64,000 nt of DNA, from the NCBI RefSeq assembly GCF_001261735.1, contig NZ_CVRP01000023.1, forward strand, positions 27,963 through 91,962. The letters run 5' to 3'. Positions within the stretch are counted from its first letter, which is position 1; the number at the start of each line of letters is the position of its first letter. Below the pieces are notes generated by a model, which was not told the origin of the DNA, made no database searches, and worked only from the letters and a program-made list of their open reading frames with translations. The position numbers and the translations under genes are program-made. Of this stretch, positions 36,338-45,750 are shown piece after piece. The DNA comes from Dysgonomonas sp. BGC7. GTDB taxonomy: Bacteria; Bacteroidota; Bacteroidia; Bacteroidales; Dysgonomonadaceae.

Positions 36338-38397
36338 TATTTTATAATTTCATATTTATATACTACAAAGTCATTGATATTGGGTAATTCGATCTCCAAA
36401 GCCCCTTTTCTCTTTGTGAGCTGTTCTGTTTTACCTCCGTTGCCAATAATTGGTACACATCTGACTTTTACAGTTTCGGGTAGCCATGTTTCCACTGTTG
36501 CTTTTTGTCTCGAATTATTTTCTCTATAAAAGATGAGATAGCCTTCGTTCGCATTCACTATAGACTGGAATCCTGTCCACGACTTGCCCGATGGCTCATC
36601 ACCTATCGGTAGTATTGTTCCGTTGTGGAAGTCATGCTGTATCTCTTTATAGCTTTTTATGAGTTTATTTATTTCGAAAGCTTCTTTTGGTAGTCCACTA
36701 CCCTCGAACCAAGCCAAAGGTTGTCCTGCCATAGTTGTAGCAAATAGGTAAGCGAACGAATAATTACCCGGAGCGAACATGTCATCGCCATACTTGTCAC
36801 TATTCCTCCATTTGTTGAGGAACTCAATTTGCAGTTTTTCTGCCGGAACATATTTCGACAATTGCCATATGTTGCGCAATGTCCAATATGGGTAATAATT
36901 TTGCCAGTCGGTGTAACGGTTTTCTAAGAAGATATTTCCATACTCTGTAAAAGTGTGAAACCCTCCTCGTCGTCCGGCTGTAGCATCCAGATTGAAAACT
37001 ACATTGTTATTTGTTTTATCCAGTACCTTGTCGAACAATCGGCGTAGATTTATTCCCGATTGCTTTGTAGGTATGGCAAGCCCGTCTATCTTGAATGTGC
37101 GTATACCATATTTATTGTACAGGTCTATCATTGCCTGAGCGTCTTTTTGCCAATCAGCATAGTCATTTTGCACACTCGGATTGAACCATAAACATATTTC
37201 GACTCCGAGCTTTTTCCCTTTTTCGACAATAGGACGCAATCCATTAGGATATTTCTCCGGATCAGGTTTCCAATAGTCGGGATTATCCCATATGTTTTTG
37301 AAAGAGCCTTTGGCTACAGCTGAATTAGGGCTTTTTCCTACCTGCCATCCATCGTCTATCTGAAAATGAGTGATTCCCAGTTTTGCAGCTTTTTCTACTT
37401 CTATGAGGCTGAATTTCTCATTTACCTTCGCATCCTGACTTCGGTCGCCCCATGTATTCATCATCACCATTTCGTCTCTGCCGGGCAGAAGTTTGCGGAT
37501 GTTTTTCTGATAGCTGCGCAAAGCCAAAAGTTGTTCAAGTTCTGAGCCGGAATAGACGCCTATAACATAACTATATGTTTTAACCCATTCGTCTTTTTTT
37601 ATGTCTTTTTCGGTTATTCCTAATCCACTAACAACAAAGTGTCCGAATTCGGCAGTGAAATCATATCCGTTGTATGCCAATTGTACGCTTGAGGACGGAG
37701 CTTCTTTAAGAAAGAAAAAGCCTTTGTCGTTTTCTTGGTTGTGTGCAAAAAGTAGATTCCCTCTGTAAGAATTTTTGCGATATGGAATTATATTACTCTC
37801 AAATACCAGATTGTTATTCCAGTCGGTAACATCATAGAATTCGACTATTTTTGTTTGCCAATGAAAGCCATCCAGTTTGATCTGGTCGAGAATGGCCGTT
37901 ACCTGTTTCGACTTCATATCTTCGGCAAACTCGATATTTTTCATATCAGCCAGATTGGCTGCTTTCCCATCGAGAATAACATCTGTACTTCCTTTCAGAT
38001 AGGTGTCGCAAGCTATTGTGGAACTATTGTCGTAGATACGATAAACCCTTTTTATGTCCAAAGTACCTAACGAAAAAGAGACAGTGGTCTCTAAATATGC
38101 CGGATGAATAGATGATTCCTTTATTTCGTTTGACGAGTAAAGTGAATTTGATATATTGTCTATATCTTGTGATATACGAAAATCAGGATTTTTAGTTTTA
38201 TTGAGCCAGCATTGGTCAGAAGTCTTGTCTGTCAGACTATATGTTATCAGGTTTCCTTTGTTCCATATAAATTTTCTTTCTATAAGGTCATTTCCTATTG
38301 TCAGAGTATCGTTTTCTAAACGGCTGTAACAACTATTCTGTGAATAGCCGGATAACAGCAGAAAAAAGGAAAAGAGAATTAAACAACTACGTCTCAT
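36337..38397 (-). CDS. GH36-type alpha-galactosidase
   Basis: Exported clan GH-D enzyme cleaving terminal alpha-galactose. A signal peptide (about 1-20) precedes an N-terminal beta-sandwich (to about 300), a TIM barrel (about 305-600) and a C-terminal domain. THFQIDDGW (343-351) and RTFKID438G, which carries the expected nucleophile Asp438, are family hallmarks. LWFNPS and NLDATAGRRGG flank the active site. Distant from well-studied GH36 subgroups, so other alpha-linked sugars are possible. 686 aa. With GH97 next to it, the substrate probably carries alpha-galactosyl branches. Confidence 0.8.
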   Translation of the reverse strand: MRRSCLILFSFFLLLSGYSQNSCYSRLENDTLTIGNDLIERKFIWNKGNLITYSLTDKTSDQCWLNKTKNPDFRISQDIDNISNSLYSSNEIKESSIHPAYLETTVSFSLGTLDIKRVYRIYDNSSTIACDTYLKGSTDVILDGKAANLADMKNIEFAEDMKSKQVTAILDQIKLDGFHWQTKIVEFYDVTDWNNNLVFESNIIPYRKNSYRGNLLFAHNQENDKGFFFLKEAPSSSVQLAYNGYDFTAEFGHFVVSGLGITEKDIKKDEWVKTYSYVIGVYSGSELEQLLALRSYQKNIRKLLPGRDEMVMMNTWGDRSQDAKVNEKFSLIEVEKAAKLGITHFQIDDGWQVGKSPNSAVAKGSFKNIWDNPDYWKPDPEKYPNGLRPIVEKGKKLGVEICLWFNPSVQNDYADWQKDAQAMIDLYNKYGIRTFKIDGLAIPTKQSGINLRRLFDKVLDKTNNNVVFNLDATAGRRGGFHTFTEYGNIFLENRYTDWQNYYPYWTLRNIWQLSKYVPAEKLQIEFLNKWRNSDKYGDDMFAPGNYSFAYLFATTMAGQPLAWFEGSGLPKEAFEINKLIKSYKEIQHDFHNGTILPIGDEPSGKSWTGFQSIVNANEGYLIFYRENNSRQKATVETWLPETVKVRCVPIIGNGGKTEQLTKRKGALEIELPNINDFVVYKYEIIK

Positions 38398-38414
38398 CTT
38401 ATGGTATTCATATA

Positions 38415-39182
38415 TTATTTTACAGGTAACACTATTTGCATCAGGTTTATAAAAATAGATGCCATTCGTTGCTGTATATATTTATCTTCTCCTCTCAGTG
38501 GGTGCCATCCGTACTTTGTGCCATCGATGGTTTGAGTATCTTTGGCGTACAACAGGCTTTGTTGTTCTCGAGTAGCAGGGTGTAATTGATTTTTTGAGAA
38601 TCCTATATATTTGTCAAATTCGATAATAGGTAAGCCCCATTTTTCGGCAAGTTTTTTGATAGAGGTATTGTATGTTACTCTTGCATCGTGCCAGTCGGTA
38701 CAAAGAACTATAACTGCGGGTTTACCCGATTTTGTACCATAATATTTCGACTTTGTATTATCTTTAAGATTGTAACATTCGCTTATATATCTTTTTATTA
38801 CATAGTCGTATGCTGCGGCATAATTACTTCTGTCGAAAGGTACAGGATAGTTTTTGTAATCAGGTAGTAATTGCGATTCGTCAAAAACATCCTTGTTATG
38901 TACCTGCATAATGACTAAAGCGTCTATATTGTCCAATTCTTCGGAAGAATACAAAGTGCCATCAATCATTCTGTTTGCCGTGTTTGCAATAGCCTCGCCT
39001 CCAATTGCTCTGTTGAGAGGTGTGGCATTTAACTGCCGACAACCGATTTCAAACCACCCGTTTTGAGTAGAGGCAAATGATGCTCCGGTTAGTAGAATTG
39101 TATATTTGTTGTCTCCTTGTGCTGCTATATAGCTCATTGAAACAAAGGACAGAAGAAGAAATATGGTAAATATCTTTTTCAT
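38415..39182 (-). CDS. SGNH-like hydrolase, putative esterase
   Basis: Exported 255-aa protein (signal peptide about 1-21). SGNH-type blocks can be picked out: Ser35 in TGAS35FAS (block I), Gly61-Gly62 in AIGGEAI (block II), Asn97 in QVHNKDV (block III) and His227 in YGWH227PLRGEDKY (block V). The Asp three residues before the block V His, usual in this superfamily, is Tyr here. I recall relatives being called DUF5040, but I cannot confirm it. A role in removing acyl (for example acetyl) groups from the PUL2 glycan is inference. Confidence 0.6.
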   Translation of the reverse strand: MKKIFTIFLLLSFVSMSYIAAQGDNKYTILLTGASFASTQNGWFEIGCRQLNATPLNRAIGGEAIANTANRMIDGTLYSSEELDNIDALVIMQVHNKDVFDESQLLPDYKNYPVPFDRSNYAAAYDYVIKRYISECYNLKDNTKSKYYGTKSGKPAVIVLCTDWHDARVTYNTSIKKLAEKWGLPIIEFDKYIGFSKNQLHPATREQQSLLYAKDTQTIDGTKYGWHPLRGEDKYIQQRMASIFINLMQIVLPVK

Positions 39183-39186
39183 TCTG

Positions 39187-41076
39187 TTATTTATTTTGAT
39201 TTGTATTAAGTCCTCTCGGGGCTTTTAACGGCTTTTGCTCGTTGAATCTTTGATTGTCAGGCACATCTTTCTTTCCTGCTCCTTCTTGCATCAGATCTTT
39301 TAGTTCGCTTAGGTGTGACTGATAAACTTTACGGGGTGTTGTCTCATACTTCTTGCACAATGAAGCTGCCATTCCCACTACTTCTCCCATCATACCGGTG
39401 GTACGCATTACTCTGACTGTACCCAAAGCTACATGTGTTACGCTTATATTTCGTCCTGCCATGAAGAGATTGTCTATGTTTCGGGAATAAAGGCAACGAT
39501 AAGGTACTGCATACGGATATATCTTAATATGTTTTGTTGCTGCTTTGAATTCAGCTCCGGGGAATCTTAATGAATTGACCGAATCAGGGAAATGTAAATC
39601 AACGCTCCATGTTGTTGTAAAGGAGGCATCTTCGTGAAATACATTCTTGTCTATATCATCCTGTTTCAGAACATAGTCGCCAAGTAATCTTCTCGACTCG
39701 CGTTTTCCGGCAATATATGCTACCCAGCCAAGCTCACGATTATTATATTTTGTATTGTCTTTTAATCTGTTTTTGAGGAAGCTCCAATTGGAGTATACAA
39801 CCAATAGCCCATAATCGCGGATACGTTCGGCATCTTTTATTTGGTCGTAGTTCATTCCGGTTTCCCATTTCCACTCACCCATTGTTACTTTCTCTGCATT
39901 CGAATCGTTGAATTTTACTCCATATTGGAAATCAGAGAATTTAGTTTTTTTATCTGTATCTACAGAATACCACTGTACAGATGCCCCCATGGTCATTTTA
40001 TCGGGGGTAAGGGGGGCTAATTCTTCTCCAAATTCATCACGTCCTTCACGTCCCATATGAAAATCGGCTCCGGCAAGATAGCCAATAGTGCCATCGCCGG
40101 TACAGTCTGATAGGATAGGTGCTGTAAGGCATAGCTCTTGTCCGGTCTCTATGTGTTTTATTATAATAGACTCTATTTTGTTACCATTCTTTTTTACAGA
40201 AATAGCTCTGTAATTAGGATATAGAGTTATGTCTCTTTCATTTGCTATAAATTCACTTTTCTTCTCATCTTCATAGTAATCGCCAAATTTGGCATTACCT
40301 TCTCTTGCATGTCCAAATTCGCGGATCATGCGTCCCAATCCTTTGTTTGGTTCCAATTCGATAGAGCCTCCAAGATGTACTCTTATTTCTGAACTGTTAT
40401 TTCCTCCTAAGATAGGACGATCGTTTATCAATGCTACTTTGCAGCCTAAACGGGCTGCTGCTGTTGCAGCACACATACCGGCTATACCTCCGCCAACAAC
40501 AATAAAATCGTATGATTCTATTTGTGCCGGAATTTCCGGTATATTTAGTTTTTCTTTTCTGAATCGAGCTAATTCTTTTAAATCCGAGGGTGGTGTTTTG
40601 CCACCCTCGGTTGTAAAATATATAGCATCGCACCGACCATCAAATCCTGTCAGGTCGACAAGCGATATAGTTGCATTAGGATTGGTAATGGTAACAGTAC
40701 CGGCATTTTGCCAATACCATTCTGCTTCTTTAGAGCCTAAAACAACAGGTAGTTTCTTATTATTGATCTTTAACGTAAACTGACCGGGCCCTTCTGTTTT
40801 AGTCCATGGAGATGTCCAGTTGAATGTGCGGACATAAACATGATAGGTACCTGTCTGGGGAAAGTTAATCTTTGTTGTGGCATCTGCTACTGGTTTTCCC
40901 ATCCCATGAGCCATGAGATACGGAGAACCCATAAGATCCATAAACTGTTGATCTACAACCCAACCTCCCTTGTTGTCGAACCTTTCAGCTTCTACAAGTA
41001 GGTCGGCGGCAATTGATATTGAGGGTAGAAGCAGTAACAGAGAAATTATAATTCCCTTTTTTATACGTTTTTTCAA
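39187..41076 (-). CDS. Exported FAD-dependent oxidoreductase with N-terminal beta-sandwich domain
   Basis: Unusual member of the PUL: a flavoprotein carrying a signal peptide (about 1-23). Residues about 24-158 form a beta-rich, carbohydrate-binding-like domain (DLLVEAERFDNKGGWVVDQQ at the start). A classical dinucleotide-binding motif, IVVGGGIAGMCAATAAARLG, begins at about 192. PILGGNNSSEIRVHLGG (221-237) is typical of the FAD_oxidored group. The C-terminal half includes FMAGRNISVTHVALGTVRVM. It starts with TTG; no ATG is available before the signal peptide. The substrate, possibly a sugar or sugar acid released by neighbouring enzymes, is unknown. Confidence 0.8.
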   Translation of the reverse strand: MKKRIKKGIIISLLLLLPSISIAADLLVEAERFDNKGGWVVDQQFMDLMGSPYLMAHGMGKPVADATTKINFPQTGTYHVYVRTFNWTSPWTKTEGPGQFTLKINNKKLPVVLGSKEAEWYWQNAGTVTITNPNATISLVDLTGFDGRCDAIYFTTEGGKTPPSDLKELARFRKEKLNIPEIPAQIESYDFIVVGGGIAGMCAATAAARLGCKVALINDRPILGGNNSSEIRVHLGGSIELEPNKGLGRMIREFGHAREGNAKFGDYYEDEKKSEFIANERDITLYPNYRAISVKKNGNKIESIIIKHIETGQELCLTAPILSDCTGDGTIGYLAGADFHMGREGRDEFGEELAPLTPDKMTMGASVQWYSVDTDKKTKFSDFQYGVKFNDSNAEKVTMGEWKWETGMNYDQIKDAERIRDYGLLVVYSNWSFLKNRLKDNTKYNNRELGWVAYIAGKRESRRLLGDYVLKQDDIDKNVFHEDASFTTTWSVDLHFPDSVNSLRFPGAEFKAATKHIKIYPYAVPYRCLYSRNIDNLFMAGRNISVTHVALGTVRVMRTTGMMGEVVGMAASLCKKYETTPRKVYQSHLSELKDLMQEGAGKKDVPDNQRFNEQKPLKAPRGLNTNQNK

Positions 41077-41112
41077 TTTTTTAGTCTTTTAAGATTATAA
41101 AATATGATTGAT

Positions 41113-42684
41113 TTATTTTACTTGTACATTAAGTAGCTTAATCCATCCTTCATTCGTCTTGTCGTCATTTACGGCAAGTTTTATAGCCGGCTGGTTATCT
41201 TTTTTTGTATCTACAAGAGCCACTGCCCATTTGTAATCTCCGGCAGGCAAGTTTACTGATGTTTTGAAATCATATGATACAGGTTTGTCTTTCAGCCAAT
41301 TTGATGGTTCACTGGTAGTGTCAACTAATATTTCTTTTACATTGTCACCGGAGTCTAAGAGAGCAAAAGCTACTTTGTATCTGTAATTCCATTGAGGAAT
41401 ATTGTTAGGAAAGTATCCCCAACCCATATTTCTCCAGCGGTGTCCTATTGTAATTTCAGCTCCTTTATTTACTTCAGATGGCAGATATATCCGATCGGGA
41501 TAAAGACGATATCCTCCTTCGGAAATAAAGCGTTGTACAAGAGGAAAGCTCAGAGTAAACCAGCTCTCTACTTCATTACCTACTCTAAAGTCCATCATAT
41601 TTACGTGTGCTTCTTGTGAGGCATCGAATTCTCCTTGCCGTACATCTTCCGGATGACCTTCTCTATATTTGTTGCTCGGATCTATCCAATAACGATGTGT
41701 TCCTCCTGTGATCCAGCCTCCTTCCATGATTATCGGACGTTTGTAATTCCATGTTTTGGCAAACTGTTTTTCCCAGCTTTTATAATAGTCTGTCATGCCA
41801 AAAGCATCTTGTCTAAGGCTATACCCTTTGTTGATAGCCATTGTCAGGAGCTTATCTGTGTTTATATTGACATCTCCGTCACTAGCCGGATGCCCGACTA
41901 CACGGTGATAGTTGATAGCGAGAGGTACTTCTGTAAAATATTTTGTATAAAGATCTGTGATCCATACGAATACTTCTTCCTTAAGCCTTTCTGTGTTTGC
42001 CCCTGTCGATGTATTTGGGTCTTCATAAATTACGTTATGTGCTTCGCCCCATTTACCTAATCCGTATGCATCAATGAAAGCACAACGTTCCGGGTTGTTG
42101 AAATCTTCGGCTAATGCAGCAATAAACTTAGTGTAATATTGTTGAAAAATAGGATCCTGGGGAATAGGAGTGATACGGGTAGGGTAGTTGCTGTTCTCTA
42201 AATATGACTTAGCTCCGGCATCGAATACAAATTTTGGAGTATTCATCCCTTGATCGCGCCCGTCAACTACGAAACGAAAAGCTATAGGTAATCCTCTTTT
42301 TCTTGCTCCTTCTATCATTTTCCCTACTTTAGTATTGGGATCTCTCCATGCGTAGACCCCATCGCTTGGATTCATTGTAGCCCAGCTTGTGCGAATGTAG
42401 CAAGCGGATGCGTAGTCTATCACCTTTACTTTTTTACCTAGATCTGATACATAAAATTCAGTATCCCAGTAAGACTCTTCTGCTGAAGCAGAAGCATACA
42501 TCACCCAACCATTTAAAGGATTGTGGATGGGTGTCGATCTGTTGTATTTAGTCTTAACCAAAGTGCTTCCTGCATAAAGGTTATCTTTATCAGTATTGTC
42601 ATCATCTCCACAAGCGTATAAGGATATACATAATAATGAAGCTAATAGACAGGAAATTATAATTCTATAGTTTAAAAATTTCAT
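41113..42684 (-). CDS. DUF4832-type lipoprotein, candidate clan GH-A-like glycoside hydrolase
   Basis: Lipoprotein (lipobox LYAC, Cys25) of 523 aa with DUF4874/DUF4832-like organisation. The N-terminal half reads like a TIM barrel of the GH-A type: IRTSWATMNPSDGVYAW (98-113) matches the common W-x-x-x-x-P-x-x-G-x-Y-x-W pattern after strand 2. A Glu follows strand 4 in YGLGKWGE214AHN (acid/base position), and a second Glu lies in PIIME321GGW (nucleophile position after strand 7). The C-terminal about 110 residues form a beta-sandwich. Activity is not established. It is the only large unassigned PUL2 protein, at the position where an endo-acting surface enzyme would be expected. Confidence 0.7.
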   Translation of the reverse strand: MKFLNYRIIISCLLASLLCISLYACGDDDNTDKDNLYAGSTLVKTKYNRSTPIHNPLNGWVMYASASAEESYWDTEFYVSDLGKKVKVIDYASACYIRTSWATMNPSDGVYAWRDPNTKVGKMIEGARKRGLPIAFRFVVDGRDQGMNTPKFVFDAGAKSYLENSNYPTRITPIPQDPIFQQYYTKFIAALAEDFNNPERCAFIDAYGLGKWGEAHNVIYEDPNTSTGANTERLKEEVFVWITDLYTKYFTEVPLAINYHRVVGHPASDGDVNINTDKLLTMAINKGYSLRQDAFGMTDYYKSWEKQFAKTWNYKRPIIMEGGWITGGTHRYWIDPSNKYREGHPEDVRQGEFDASQEAHVNMMDFRVGNEVESWFTLSFPLVQRFISEGGYRLYPDRIYLPSEVNKGAEITIGHRWRNMGWGYFPNNIPQWNYRYKVAFALLDSGDNVKEILVDTTSEPSNWLKDKPVSYDFKTSVNLPAGDYKWAVALVDTKKDNQPAIKLAVNDDKTNEGWIKLLNVQVK

Positions 42685-42801
42685 ATTTATAGTATTAAAA
42701 TGAATTCGTTGTTAACTGTTTATATTTGAAAGTATTGCCGTATCTTCTTATAGATACATATTCTATTTTCGTCCGATACGGCAATGAGTTTTTTCTATAT
42801 T

Positions 42802-44001
42802 TTAACGCTGATCAAAGAAAGCTTTCATATTCCTTGTATCAAGTATAATATAATTGGTTCCCGAAGGTATAGAGAAATATGAATTGCGTGGATTGTCAGT
42901 TCCTGACCCGCCGTAGCCACTGTACAAATCATAACTGCTTCCAAGAGTAACAGTAGTATCTGCACCGGATTTATTTCCTGTATAAACGTAAGCTACATTA
43001 ACAGCGGCGACACCAAATTTTGTTCTTCCACTTATGGCTGCACCCGAATAAACAAATATTTGAGGATCGGCCAAACTCGGTACGAAATTTATTTCTTTCC
43101 AAGCCCAACCGTCAGAACCATAACGCCATAGTTTTGTTACTGTGGTTGTTTGTGTAACTCCGTCCAATGGCCATGTTACTACTGCTGGTTTTAGAGCTTT
43201 GGCTGGAGAATAAATAGTAATTACTGATTTTGCCATATTGACAACAACACGGTATTCCCCGGCAGTTTCTATATTCCATGAAACAGGAGTTTCCTCCATT
43301 TTTACCGTTTCAGCTTCACCATCGTGTAATGTTCCGTCTCCTTCTTTTGGCACAATGTAATAAGTAGAGCCATCTAATTCTACAGGAATCTGTAATTCTC
43401 CCGGAATTAAGTTGCCTACCCATGCGTATTGGCTTTGGTTTTCAAGAGTTTTAGTCATTTCAATTTTTTCGCCTGTCGCAGCACTACCTGATATAAACAT
43501 CTTATCGGCGTCAAAAATTATAACTTTTATTGGTTCTACATTGACTCTGATGGTGCGAACTTCCGGAGCTTCGAAAGTTGGACCACCTTCCCATTGGGCA
43601 ACAACTCTAAACTCTAATGTAAAGGGCTGATTTACTTTTATTTTCCATTTTTCGTTTGCCCAGTTATTTATTTGTTCATATGTAAAACTTTTGCTAAAAG
43701 TTCCATCGTCCTCATATGTCATAATAGTTGTTGATCCTCCGAAATTATTCCCTACAATATCCAGCTTTGTTGTATAAGATATAACATAGTCATCAGACAT
43801 CTGTCTGGCTGGAGTCCATGTAAAAGTAAGAACATCGTCGGTTAATGTGTTTTCATCCAAAGTGATATCTGTGGATGAAGCCTTGACTTCTAAAAATTCT
43901 TGCACTTTGTCAATATCTTGAATTTCATATTCACAGGCATTGAGACAAAGCATAGCGAATAATATCAGCAGTGTTTTATATAAATATTTTATTTTTTTCA
44001 T
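42802..44001 (-). CDS. SusE-like outer-membrane glycan-binding lipoprotein
   Basis: Surface lipoprotein with lipobox LNAC (Cys23). The N-terminal about 110 residues (LEVKASSTDITLDENTLTDD...TFTWTPA) form the typical SusE N-terminal Ig-like domain. Two further beta-rich modules follow, ending in IILDTRNMKAFFD, a common ending of SusE/SusF proteins. Encoded directly after SusD, as in starch-type loci. It probably binds the PUL2 substrate. Ligand unknown. Confidence 0.8.
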   Translation of the reverse strand: MKKIKYLYKTLLILFAMLCLNACEYEIQDIDKVQEFLEVKASSTDITLDENTLTDDVLTFTWTPARQMSDDYVISYTTKLDIVGNNFGGSTTIMTYEDDGTFSKSFTYEQINNWANEKWKIKVNQPFTLEFRVVAQWEGGPTFEAPEVRTIRVNVEPIKVIIFDADKMFISGSAATGEKIEMTKTLENQSQYAWVGNLIPGELQIPVELDGSTYYIVPKEGDGTLHDGEAETVKMEETPVSWNIETAGEYRVVVNMAKSVITIYSPAKALKPAVVTWPLDGVTQTTTVTKLWRYGSDGWAWKEINFVPSLADPQIFVYSGAAISGRTKFGVAAVNVAYVYTGNKSGADTTVTLGSSYDLYSGYGGSGTDNPRNSYFSIPSGTNYIILDTRNMKAFFDQR

Positions 44002-44090
44002 AAATGTAATTTTTATAATAAAAAATCATTTGCTCTTTTATTGAGTTCTCCAATAATAAATGTACTCTTTAATATTGAAGGGAGAATGAT

Positions 44091-45737
44091 TTATTTATAT
44101 CCCGGATTTTGAGGAAATACGATATCTCTGTTAGAGTCGATTATTGACTGTGGAATAGGCCACAATAAGTCTCTCTCTGAAATCTTATCCTTAATAGTTG
44201 AGTTATGTGCTTTAACACGTTCTATCAGAGTTCCGGTACGTACCAATGTAAAACGTCGGCTTTCTTCTCCTACCAATTCGCGAATACGTTCATCAAGCAA
44301 ATAGTCCATTGTCATGTCAACGGCATTGACTTGTTTTGCCCCGGCACGTTTGCGTACTTCATTAACAGCATCGGCGGCTTTTTGTGTGTCGCCTTGTCCT
44401 AGATAAGCTTCGGCCAATAAGAGATAGGTTTCAGATAGACGAAATTTCATACGGTCTCTATAGCTTCCACTAAGACTTAAGTTTTCAGAACGTCCGTAGA
44501 AGAACTTAGTGAGAGCAGGGAATAGCTGTTTTGTAGAGAACCATGTTTGTTCTGTTATATTACACTTTTTGCCATACAGAGCTGTTTGTGCAGGGTTGTT
44601 GTAATACCAGTTGCGTTTGATGTTATAGTTAGAATTTCGAATATCTGTACCATCGTAAATACCGGCTATGTCGTCGGTAAGGTTAGTGCCTTTGGTTCCT
44701 ATCCACCATTTCATTGGTATAATCTGAGCGATACCTCGTCCGCCTAGCGAATCGGCCAAAACGAAACCGGTTATTCCTGAATAGTTAGGAATCCATGCTC
44801 TACGTGTCCAATCGGTAGAATTGGTACCTCCTCCTATAGTATTGAATTCAAGCTGTAGAACCCAAACACTCTCTTTGTTTCCACCTTTCCTATTCTGATT
44901 GTTTTCTATAAACAAGTCACTGAATACATCTCCCGGTTTGCTTTTATTCACACCATAACGAGTCTTCATCAGTTCGAAGTATTTACTGTCAATTACTTCC
45001 AATGCTGCTTTCTCGGCCAACACATATTCTTTCTGGAATAGGTACATCTCGCTTAGTAAGTGGTATGCGGCCCATCTGGTCAATTTACCATCCTTAACGT
45101 TATCAGGATTTTCAGGAAGGTTCTTTGATGCAAAATCCAAGTCGTCTATGATGTGCTCTAATACTTCTGCTTTAGGAGTACGGGTAAAGTTGAGCTGAAA
45201 ATCGTACAATATAGTTTCCACATATGGTACATCACCATAAAGATAGATCAGTGTACGATAAGCATAGGCACGGAAAAAACGGGCTTCGGCCTGAAATCTT
45301 ACTTTGTCTGAAGGTGAGTCCCAATTTGTGTTTTTCTCAGAGAATATAAGTATTTCGTTAGCTGATGCGATGAGGCTATATGCCCAATTCCAATAAGATC
45401 CTACAAATCTTTCTTCTGCAGTCAAAGTCAAATTTGCGAAATTAGTTAGAGAGCCATCGCTATTTATTGCCTCTACAATATCTGTAGCTACGTGCAGAGC
45501 TTCGTAAGGACATGCGTTGCCATGCATATAAGCATCATCCTCTCCCCATGTATTGTATTCGGCACGAGTAAGAGCATAAAGTCCCGCCGAGCCTACTTCA
45601 AAACCATATGTACTGGTAAAAGTATTGTTTGGCGATAATTGATTTTTCAGGTCTTCTTTAAGAAAATCTTCACATCCGGTAGCTGTGACTATCAGTATAG
45701 CCGCTAACCCTGTTTTTATTATGTTTTTTATTTTCAT
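44091..45737 (-). CDS. SusD/RagB-family glycan-binding lipoprotein (PUL2)
   Basis: Surface lipoprotein partner of the PUL2 SusC. The signal peptide ends at TGC (Cys22). The SusD helical core includes FRAYAYRTLIYLYGDVPYVE and RTPKAEVLEHIIDDLDFA, and the protein ends in RDLLWPIPQSII...NPGYK. 548 aa, full length. It lies 13 nt downstream of the SusC stop. Confidence 0.93.
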   Translation of the reverse strand: MKIKNIIKTGLAAILIVTATGCEDFLKEDLKNQLSPNNTFTSTYGFEVGSAGLYALTRAEYNTWGEDDAYMHGNACPYEALHVATDIVEAINSDGSLTNFANLTLTAEERFVGSYWNWAYSLIASANEILIFSEKNTNWDSPSDKVRFQAEARFFRAYAYRTLIYLYGDVPYVETILYDFQLNFTRTPKAEVLEHIIDDLDFASKNLPENPDNVKDGKLTRWAAYHLLSEMYLFQKEYVLAEKAALEVIDSKYFELMKTRYGVNKSKPGDVFSDLFIENNQNRKGGNKESVWVLQLEFNTIGGGTNSTDWTRRAWIPNYSGITGFVLADSLGGRGIAQIIPMKWWIGTKGTNLTDDIAGIYDGTDIRNSNYNIKRNWYYNNPAQTALYGKKCNITEQTWFSTKQLFPALTKFFYGRSENLSLSGSYRDRMKFRLSETYLLLAEAYLGQGDTQKAADAVNEVRKRAGAKQVNAVDMTMDYLLDERIRELVGEESRRFTLVRTGTLIERVKAHNSTIKDKISERDLLWPIPQSIIDSNRDIVFPQNPGYK

Positions 45738-45750
45738 GTTGTATTCCGGT

